In this document: piece by piece, positions 58,792 to 64,000 of the stretch
How the letters are laid out: the number at the start of each line of letters is the position of its first letter
Position numbering within the stretch: the stretch's first letter is position 1
The notes under the pieces: model-generated
Seen by the model: the letters and a program-made list of their open reading frames with translations, nothing else
Databases searched by the model: none
What the model was told of the DNA's origin: nothing
From: an uncultured Christensenellaceae bacterium
Lineage (GTDB): Bacteria; Bacillota; Clostridia; Christensenellales; UBA3700
Direction of reading: 5' to 3'
Length of the DNA stretch: 64,000 nt
Assembly (NCBI GenBank): GCA_910588545.1
Contig: CAJUOU010000001.1
Span: forward strand, 310,001 to 374,000
Translations under genes and position numbers: made by a program

Positions 58792-58922
58792 TAATTATAA
58801 AAATAGCTCTAATTTATAAGAAAAATCATAAAAGTATTATAAAATAAGTGTGATTTTATAATAAAATTGCTTTAAATCTAAATTTTATGTAAAGTTATTT
58901 TCAAGTTGATAAACATAATTAA

Positions 58923-58961
58923 AAATAGGTTTTGACAAGATTTTTTTGTCAAAACCTATTT
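58923..58961. terminator. Bidirectional terminator between nnr and mazF
   Basis: Arms AAATAGGTTTTGACA/TGTCAAAACCTATTT, 9-base T-rich loop; A and T tracts serve both directions. Confidence 0.85.
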
Positions 58962-58962
58962 G

Positions 58963-59310
58963 TTATTCAAAGAATCCTAAGCTTACCAGCAATGCATCGT
59001 TTACCTTTTTTATCACACTTAAATCTTCGATTTCGCCTACCTTTTCCTTTAGTCGTTTTTTATCCAATGTTCTTAGCTGTTCAAGCAGAATTACCGAATC
59101 TTTTTGCAACCCGAAATCTCCGCTTTTCAGCTCTATGTGGGTTGGTAGCTTTGCTTTATTTATTTGACTTGTGATTGCGGCGACTATAACGGTAGGGCTG
59201 TATTTATTGCCGATGTCATTTTGTACAATAAGTATAGGACGTACTCCTCCTTGTTCACTTCCTACCACAGGGCTTAAGTCTGCGTAATATATTTCTCCTC
59301 TTTTTATCAT
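58963..59310 (-). CDS. MazF/PemK-family endoribonuclease (EndoA-like)
   Basis: A 115-aa toxin of the PemK/MazF fold, closely like Bacillus EndoA: 'KRGEIYYADLSPVVGSEQGG', 'RPILIVQNDIGN', 'TVIVAAITSQINKAKLPTHI' and 'DSVILLEQLRTLDKKRL'. The family cuts mRNA at specific short sites. AAAGGAG ribosome site. No antitoxin frame lies upstream (59311-59572) or downstream, on either strand. Either the antitoxin is elsewhere or this is an orphan. Confidence 0.9.
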   Translation of the reverse strand: MIKRGEIYYADLSPVVGSEQGGVRPILIVQNDIGNKYSPTVIVAAITSQINKAKLPTHIELKSGDFGLQKDSVILLEQLRTLDKKRLKEKVGEIEDLSVIKKVNDALLVSLGFFE

Positions 59311-59477
59311 ATTACTCCTTTGCCACCATTATATGATATGTATATGGCTGTTTTTTTTCTACTGATATTCAGTTTAAGTATTGCCACATTAATTTAGTTC
59401 ATACTTTTGTTAACGCCGTTTTTTGACGAAAATTTGAAATGATATTTTGTTTATTTTTATATTTTTTTTCAAATAAC

Positions 59478-59506
59478 TTGATTTTATTATAAATATATAT
59501 TATAAT
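59478..59506 (+). promoter_or_regulatory. Predicted promoter of the chain-length-regulator operon
   Basis: TTGATT at 59478-59483, 17-base spacer, TATAAT at 59501-59506. Confidence 0.75.
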
Positions 59507-59572
59507 TGTTACATAATCTTGATTAATCATTGTTTTAGTTTGACTTAAAACTAATGATGTTAAAGGAGAAAT

Positions 59573-60376
59573 ATGTGCAGTCTTTCTAACATTATAAAAA
59601 GTTTTTTAATGAAATTATATGTGTTTGTTATAATGTTTGCGCTGGTATTCAGTGTCAGCTTTTTAATAAATTTGATAAACAATAGACCTACTTTAATTGA
59701 CAAAGGCAGCTATATAAGTGTGGGGGAATTAGCTGTTTCATCTAACTCAATTAATAGCAATGACAATTTGGATACTTATATGAATAATGTTGTGGAGCGT
59801 TCAAAGAGTAACGAATTTATAGGTAAAATCGAAACTCAAATAAAATCGGAAATGGAAGTTCTTAATATTTTGGCAGACTTAAATTTGACTGAAGAAAATA
59901 AAAACGAAATTAAAACTTTGACAAAAGGAGACATAAAGTCAAATCTTTTAATTGAAATAAAAGAAAAAACAACGATATTTATCATCAGTTATTCAAACAA
60001 GACTGCAGCGGTTGCTCAAGCAGTCAACAGAGTAATCATAAAAACTGTTTACGACACTCTAGATAACGATACCGACAATATTTTGAGCGGTAGCATTGAT
60101 AAAGACGGTGTAAAATTGAGCTTTCATATCGACAGTGATGCTAGTTTGCCTACTACACTAACAAGCAGTAACAAAATAAACACAAACAGTTCGATAAACT
60201 TTTTAAAAATTACCATTATAAGTTTTGCTCTTTACTTTATTTATGTTTTGCTTATCGATTTTGCGATAGGATTTATTTCAAGCAAGCAACAAGCAAGAAC
60301 TTTGGTTAAAGTTGATATCATTTCGGAAATAGAAATGCCATATTTGAAAAATCGTAAAAAAAAGGAGGAAATGTAA
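59573..60376 (+). CDS. Wzz/YveK-like chain-length modulator (membrane protein)
   Basis: A 267-aa protein with one membrane helix near each end (about residues 13-37 and 203-228) and a ~160-residue extracytoplasmic domain between, the layout of capsule or exopolysaccharide chain-length regulators that act with BY-kinases. No signal peptide cleavage site. The C-terminal 'KVDIISEIEMPYLKNRKKKE' is cytoplasmic. AAAGGAG ribosome site. Followed by a degenerate kinase partner two bases later; no glycosyltransferase nearby, so the polymer is unknown. Confidence 0.75.
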   Translation: MCSLSNIIKSFLMKLYVFVIMFALVFSVSFLINLINNRPTLIDKGSYISVGELAVSSNSINSNDNLDTYMNNVVERSKSNEFIGKIETQIKSEMEVLNILADLNLTEENKNEIKTLTKGDIKSNLLIEIKEKTTIFIISYSNKTAAVAQAVNRVIIKTVYDTLDNDTDNILSGSIDKDGVKLSFHIDSDASLPTTLTSSNKINTNSSINFLKITIISFALYFIYVLLIDFAIGFISSKQQARTLVKVDIISEIEMPYLKNRKKKEEM

Positions 60377-60377
60377 T

Positions 60378-60950
60378 ATGTTAAAGCAAAATGGTATAAA
60401 TAAAAGCTTATTAAGTACAGAGAATATTGTAAATTCCTCCGACTATGAAAATTTTGCAATGCAACTTTTAAATAGAAAAAATAAGGGAACAAATGTAATA
60501 GCATTGACTTGCGATATAAAGACATCCGATATAACTGCGATTGTATGCTTAAATGTGGGGTTTAATTTGAAAAAACACGGCAATAATGTTTTGGTTATCA
60601 ACATGGATACTCACAATATCGCATTTAACGATTTGTTGGAAAGTCAAAGCAATGATGATAGGGTAGTAAGTTATGGAGATATTGACGTGTTGCTACCGCA
60701 ATCTACCGATTTTACGCAAAATTTATCGTTGGAAGATTTTAAAAGTAAATATTCCGAGTATGATTTTGTGATTTTGTGCGTACCATCTCCTAAATATGAG
60801 TCTAACTATCTTGCAGTACCTAAAAACACAGATTTTTATTTGCTTGTTACAAAATTTTTCTCAAGTTATTTTGCTGCAAACAAATGTATCGATTTGATTG
60901 AGGCTATTGATAGCAAAGTACTTGGTAGCGTATATATAAAATTAAAATAA
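60378..60950 (+). CDS. Degenerate P-loop partner of the chain-length modulator (CpsD-like pseudo-kinase)
   Basis: A 190-aa protein that resembles CpsD/CapB BY-kinases in secondary structure and in 'VCLNVGFNLKKHGNNVLVINMD' (Walker A' region in part: NVLVINMD), but the Walker A glycine-lysine motif (usual EGKST) reads 'CDIKTSDIT' and the C-terminal Tyr cluster is absent, ending 'GSVYIKLK'. Thus ATP hydrolysis and autophosphorylation are doubtful. AAGGAGG ribosome site lies in the partner gene. Its function may be structural. Confidence 0.65.
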   Translation: MLKQNGINKSLLSTENIVNSSDYENFAMQLLNRKNKGTNVIALTCDIKTSDITAIVCLNVGFNLKKHGNNVLVINMDTHNIAFNDLLESQSNDDRVVSYGDIDVLLPQSTDFTQNLSLEDFKSKYSEYDFVILCVPSPKYESNYLAVPKNTDFYLLVTKFFSSYFAANKCIDLIEAIDSKVLGSVYIKLK

Positions 60951-61013
60951 GTAGTAAAAAAGCTTGTTTTTTGTTAATTGACAAAGCTATTCGGGCAGTT
61001 TGTCGGAGGTTTT

Positions 61014-61802
61014 ATGAAAATCGGAATATCTACAGCGTCATTTTTTACAAATGTAAATACTGAGGACTGTTTTGCCTGTCTAAAAGATTTTAAAGCACCT
61101 GTTTGTGAGGTGTTTTTATCTAGTTTTAGTGAGTATGAGGGCAAAATTGCTGATAAAATCGTACAAAATAAATGTGTTGACGTGCACTCGATTCATACCT
61201 TGACAAACCAATTTGAGCCGGAATTGTTCAGTTTAAACCCGCGTGCACAACAAGATTCCATGACTATTTTTAATAAAGTTTTGGCACTTGGACAAAGGCT
61301 TGGGGCTAAATATTACACTTTTCATGGTGCGACAAGACTGAAAAAGGTTAATTACAATTTTGACTATCAAAGACTTGGCGGGATTGTTAATAATTTAATG
61401 GAAACCGCACAAAACTATGGTATTTGCTTTAGTTACGAGACTGTGCATTGGACATATTTTAGCGAGCCGGAGTATTTTGTTAACTTAAAAAAACAATGTC
61501 CTAATCTTAAAGCAACGCTTGATATTAAACAAATTATGCAAGCAGGCGGGGATTATAGGCAGTTTTTAAATGTTATAGGTAGCGATTTGACTACCGTACA
61601 TTTATGCGATTATGATGCAAACAAAAAATTATTTATTCCCGGAAGAGGCGAGTTTGATTTTGTAGAACTCTTTAAAAGATTAAATGACTTAGGTTTTGAC
61701 GGGGCTTGCTTGATGGAAGTTTATCCGCAAGGATACAAAGACCTTGACGAATTAAAAACATCTTACGATTATTTGCTAGATTGTTACCAAAAAGCAAGAT
61801 AA
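61014..61802 (+). CDS. Sugar phosphate isomerase/epimerase-like TIM barrel
   Basis: A 262-aa xylose isomerase-like TIM-barrel protein. Start at 61014 after CGGAGG; an earlier in-frame ATG at 60978 lacks a ribosome site. Metal-type residues are seen in 'CVDVHSIHTLTNQFEPE', 'YYTFHGATRLK', 'ICFSYETVHWTYF' (Glu), 'KATLDIKQIMQAGGDY', 'TVHLCDYDANK' and 'GACLMEVYPQGY' (Glu). Substrate unknown; endonuclease IV is excluded as key Zn residues differ. Single gene between the pseudo-kinase and pgi. Confidence 0.82.
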   Translation: MKIGISTASFFTNVNTEDCFACLKDFKAPVCEVFLSSFSEYEGKIADKIVQNKCVDVHSIHTLTNQFEPELFSLNPRAQQDSMTIFNKVLALGQRLGAKYYTFHGATRLKKVNYNFDYQRLGGIVNNLMETAQNYGICFSYETVHWTYFSEPEYFVNLKKQCPNLKATLDIKQIMQAGGDYRQFLNVIGSDLTTVHLCDYDANKKLFIPGRGEFDFVELFKRLNDLGFDGACLMEVYPQGYKDLDELKTSYDYLLDCYQKAR

Positions 61803-61858
61803 TTTAACTATTTGATTAAAAAAAATATATATTAAAATTTTAACCATTGGAGGAATAT

Positions 61859-63262
61859 ATGGATAAAAATAAAATTAGATTGGATTACAATAATATGATG
61901 GCAGATGTAATCGGTAGTAAAGGTTTTACTTCGGCTGATTTTGACGCAGTAGCTGACAGAGTAGACTTTGCAGTAGATTATTTCAATGAAAAGAAAGGCA
62001 CCGGATTTATGGGCTGGACAAAGTTGCATGACGAGCAAGATGCTGTGGTTGAGGATATTATCAAAACAGCGGAAGAAGTTCGTAGCAAGTTTAAAAACTT
62101 TGTAGTTTTGGGTATCGGTGGCTCTGCTTTAGGTCCTATTTCGGCTTTCCAAGCTCTTTGCCATTTACATCACAACGAAGTTAACCAAGGTCGCAGAAAA
62201 AATGCACCTAAATTTTATGTGGAGGATAATGTTGACCCTGAAAGAATGGTTGCATTGTTAAACACTATCAAACTAAAAGACAGCTGCTTTAACGTTATTA
62301 CAAAAAGCGGCTCTACAAGTGAAACTATGACTCAATATTTGGTAATCAAAGATGCTTTGGAAAAGGCAGGTTTGAATCCTAAAGAACATATCATCACAAC
62401 AACTTCTGCAAATAGCGGTAATTTGATTAAAATAGCAAAAGCAGAAGGATACAAGACTTTTTATATACCTGACGGTGTGGGCGGCAGATTTAGTGAGCTT
62501 TGCCCTGTAGGTTTGCTTCCTGCAGCAGTCCTTGGTATTGATATCAAAAAAATGCTTGAGGGTGCAAAATTTATGTACGAAAGCTGTGTTAACGGAGAAA
62601 AAGCCGACAATATGGCTTTGACAGCAGCAACACTTCAATTTATCGCTATCAATAAAGGTCACAATATTTCAGTTATGTTGCCTTATGCAGACAGCTTGAA
62701 ATTTATTGCCGATTGGTATTGTCAACTTTGGGGTGAGAGCCTTGGTAAAAACAAATTAATGGACGGAACTCCTTGCAATATCGGTCAAACACCTGTAAAA
62801 GCACTTGGCGTAACCGACCAACACAGCCAAATTCAATTATATACAGAGGGACCTTTTGATAAGGTTATTACATTTATTGCTGTAGATAAATACCGTAAAA
62901 AGGTTGTTATTCCTAATGGTTGTGAAGATTTCCCTAATGTTAATTTCCTTTGCGGTCACACTATGAACGAGCTTATAACTGCAGAAAGAAAAGCAACTGA
63001 GTACGCTGTTACAAAAGCAGGCAAATTAAACCACACAATTTACTTGCCAACAGTTAACGAATACACTTTAGGACAACTAATGATGTTTTTTGAGTTAAAG
63101 ACTGCTTACTGTGGATTTATGTTGAACATAGACCCATTCAATCAACCGGGTGTTGAGGAAGGTAAAAATGCTACTTATGCTTTGCTTGGCAGACCCGGCT
63201 ATGAAGATAAAGCTAAAGAGTTGAGAGCAGGTACCAAAAAATTGAAAAAATATATGATGTAA
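61859..63262 (+). CDS. pgi: Glucose-6-phosphate isomerase
   Basis: Interconverts glucose 6-phosphate and fructose 6-phosphate. The 467-aa protein is the short form of the family; 'FVVLGIGGSALGPISAFQAL', 'NVITKSGSTSETMTQYLVIK' (SIS-domain phosphate Ser/Thr), 'GGRFSELCPVGLLPAAVLGI' and 'NPFNQPGVEEGKN'-like C-terminal (here 'DPFNQPGVEEGKNATYALLG') are present. Start chosen at the ATG following TGGAGGAA; a TTG at 61847 is in frame but inside that site. Confidence 0.96.
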   Translation: MDKNKIRLDYNNMMADVIGSKGFTSADFDAVADRVDFAVDYFNEKKGTGFMGWTKLHDEQDAVVEDIIKTAEEVRSKFKNFVVLGIGGSALGPISAFQALCHLHHNEVNQGRRKNAPKFYVEDNVDPERMVALLNTIKLKDSCFNVITKSGSTSETMTQYLVIKDALEKAGLNPKEHIITTTSANSGNLIKIAKAEGYKTFYIPDGVGGRFSELCPVGLLPAAVLGIDIKKMLEGAKFMYESCVNGEKADNMALTAATLQFIAINKGHNISVMLPYADSLKFIADWYCQLWGESLGKNKLMDGTPCNIGQTPVKALGVTDQHSQIQLYTEGPFDKVITFIAVDKYRKKVVIPNGCEDFPNVNFLCGHTMNELITAERKATEYAVTKAGKLNHTIYLPTVNEYTLGQLMMFFELKTAYCGFMLNIDPFNQPGVEEGKNATYALLGRPGYEDKAKELRAGTKKLKKYMM

Positions 63263-63328
63263 TATATTATTAGACTTTGAATTTAGTTGTTTTAAGGTTA
63301 ATTAATTTTATTAGCAATAAAACACATC

Positions 63329-63344
63329 AAAAATCGATATTATA
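63329..63344 (+). repeat. Dispersed intergenic motif, copy 7
   Basis: AAAAATCGATATTATA, 67 bases after pgi and before its terminator. Confidence 0.45.
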
Positions 63345-63356
63345 ATGTAATATAAC

Positions 63357-63393
63357 AAAAATAATCCTTAGATTTTGTCTAAGGATTATTTTG
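63357..63393. terminator. Bidirectional terminator between pgi and the Cys-rich gene
   Basis: Stem AATAATCCTTAGA/TCTAAGGATTATT with a TTTTG loop, A tract left, T tract right. Confidence 0.85.
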
Positions 63394-63416
63394 TTTGAAA
63401 ACACTTTTAAGTATGA

Positions 63417-63638
63417 TTAGTTGTTGCAATTACAACCGTTGTTGTTAGAGCAACCGCAAACCAAAAGTAACAATATGATTAGCCAACAATTATTGCCAAA
63501 ACCATTATTGTTATTGATTGGCATAATGTTTTGGTCGCAGTTGCAACCGCAATTACAGCCAGAGCCGTTTTGAGAGTTGCTGCCTGTAATATATCCAAAA
63601 ATTAAAGGTAATAATCCGCTACAATTACAATTATTCAT
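63417..63638 (-). CDS. Cys/Asn-rich small protein, possible spore coat-type
   Basis: A 73-aa protein starting at the ATG ending at 63638 with CGGAGGT upstream; a longer frame starting at 63686 is less likely. It contains about 12 cysteines in C-N-C and C-G-C-N-C repeats ('GCNCGCNCDQN', 'NNNGCNCNN') flanking a short hydrophobic segment 'CWLIILLLLVCGC'. Similar small Cys-rich, YjcZ-like or coat-associated proteins occur in spore formers, but that is only a resemblance. Metal binding or cross-linking is plausible. Confidence 0.65.
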   Translation of the reverse strand: MNNCNCSGLLPLIFGYITGSNSQNGSGCNCGCNCDQNIMPINNNNGFGNNCWLIILLLLVCGCSNNNGCNCNN

Positions 63639-63796
63639 AAGACCTCCGAAAATATGTTTTCTTTCTTTTACTACAATATGCGTCATTTTATGAAGTTGTT
63701 ACAAATAAACGGAAAGTTTTTTTTAAATATTTTAGTTATTATTTAAAAAAACACCAATTTATTTCATTGTATATCATAAAGTAATCGGAGGTTTAA

Positions 63797-64000
63797 ATGG
63801 AAGAGTATGTAAACATAAATAAAGCAGATGAAGAGTTTTTAAGAAAATATATGCCTTCATTTGAAGCAAGCAATATGATAGCGGATTTTTATTCCGTTTT
63901 CGGGGATAATACAAGAATAAGGATTTTGTCTGCATTATCGATAGCTAAAATGTGTGTATGTGATTTGTGTTATACCTTAAAATTAAATCAAAGTACTGTT
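63797..64000 (+). CDS. ArsR/SmtB-family metal-sensing repressor (partial)
   Basis: The first 68 codons of an ArsR-type winged-helix repressor, cut by the window end. 'SVFGDNTRIRILSALSIAKM' is the family helix pattern and 'KMCVCDLCYTLKLNQSTV' includes the CVC pair in helix 3 that binds As(III)/Cd(II) in ArsR and CadC-like sensors, plus the start of the recognition helix. An extra N-terminal ~30 residues are CadC-like. GGAGG ribosome site. Regulated genes lie outside the window. Confidence 0.85.
   Translation, partial: MEEYVNINKADEEFLRKYMPSFEASNMIADFYSVFGDNTRIRILSALSIAKMCVCDLCYTLKLNQSTV

Noticed and set aside
59311..59572. Hidden antitoxin gene for MazF
   Set aside because: Read in all minus-strand frames; ATG-started frames stop within ten codons, and no ribosome site precedes a longer one.

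Overview
The window is an AT-rich (roughly two-thirds A+T by eye), gene-dense chromosomal stretch from a low-GC Gram-positive bacterium, most likely an uncultured gut-type member of Clostridia. The grounds are gene order (tsf-pyrH-frr-uppS-cdsA-dxr-rseP-ispG-polC-like-rimP-nusA-rnpM-ylxQ-infB-rbfA-nrnA-truB-ribF), strong Shine-Dalgarno sites, sigma-A type promoters with an almost invariant 17-base spacer, lipoprotein signals and DivIVA-free Firmicutes-style operons. No rRNA, CRISPR array, complete insertion sequence or prophage is visible. Nearly all the sequence is housekeeping; accessory material sits mainly at 18.1-19.6 kb, 27-37.5 kb, 46-47.5 kb and 59-61 kb.

Layout: 1-17 kb holds translation factors, isoprenoid (uppS, dxr, ispG) and phospholipid (cdsA) synthesis, the site-2 protease, a polymerase-less PolC relative at the usual polC position, then the nusA-infB translation/transcription operon ending in truB and ribF. 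17-26 kb has DNA repair (nfo, ruvCAB), efp with its peptidase neighbour, and queuosine synthesis (queA, tgt) followed by yajC. A tandem pair of recently homogenised membrane-protein paralogues lies at 18.1-19.6 kb. 27-37.5 kb is mixed: a DUF4874/DUF4832 lipoprotein, an XRE regulator, a DUF1349-thyA-folA-acetyltransferase operon, a geranylgeranyl-reductase-like flavoprotein, two tRNA-Ser genes, an amidase-like protein with two peptidoglycan-binding repeats, an acetyltransferase in a structured non-coding island and a lipoprotein next to two large palindromes.

37.8-44 kb is a compact shikimate operon (aroE, aroK, aroQ, an aroB-aroA fusion, aroC, chorismate mutase) that leads from dehydroquinate formation through to prephenate; only DAHP synthase is missing locally. 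GTP-type PEP carboxykinase follows with its own promoter and terminator. 46-47.5 kb is a frameshifted second copy of the DUF4874/DUF4832 lipoprotein. 47.6-58.8 kb contains a YetF-like protein, plsX-rnc-prmA-rsmE-mtaB, a HIT protein, rpsU, recX-birA, a P1-family peptidase and the NAD(P)HX repair enzyme. 59-64 kb has an orphan MazF, a chain-length-regulator/pseudo-kinase pair, a TIM-barrel isomerase, glucose-6-phosphate isomerase, a Cys/Asn-rich small protein and the start of an ArsR-type regulator.

No clear new multi-gene system was found. The observations that most deserve follow-up are a dispersed 16-base intergenic motif (consensus AAAAATCGGTACTAAA) found just downstream of many genes, two near-identical large palindromes at 36.5-36.65 kb, the standalone PolC N-terminal/exonuclease protein, the structured yajC and rimP leaders, and a predicted leaderless pepP transcript. 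All functional calls rest on reading the sequence; no database search was run.
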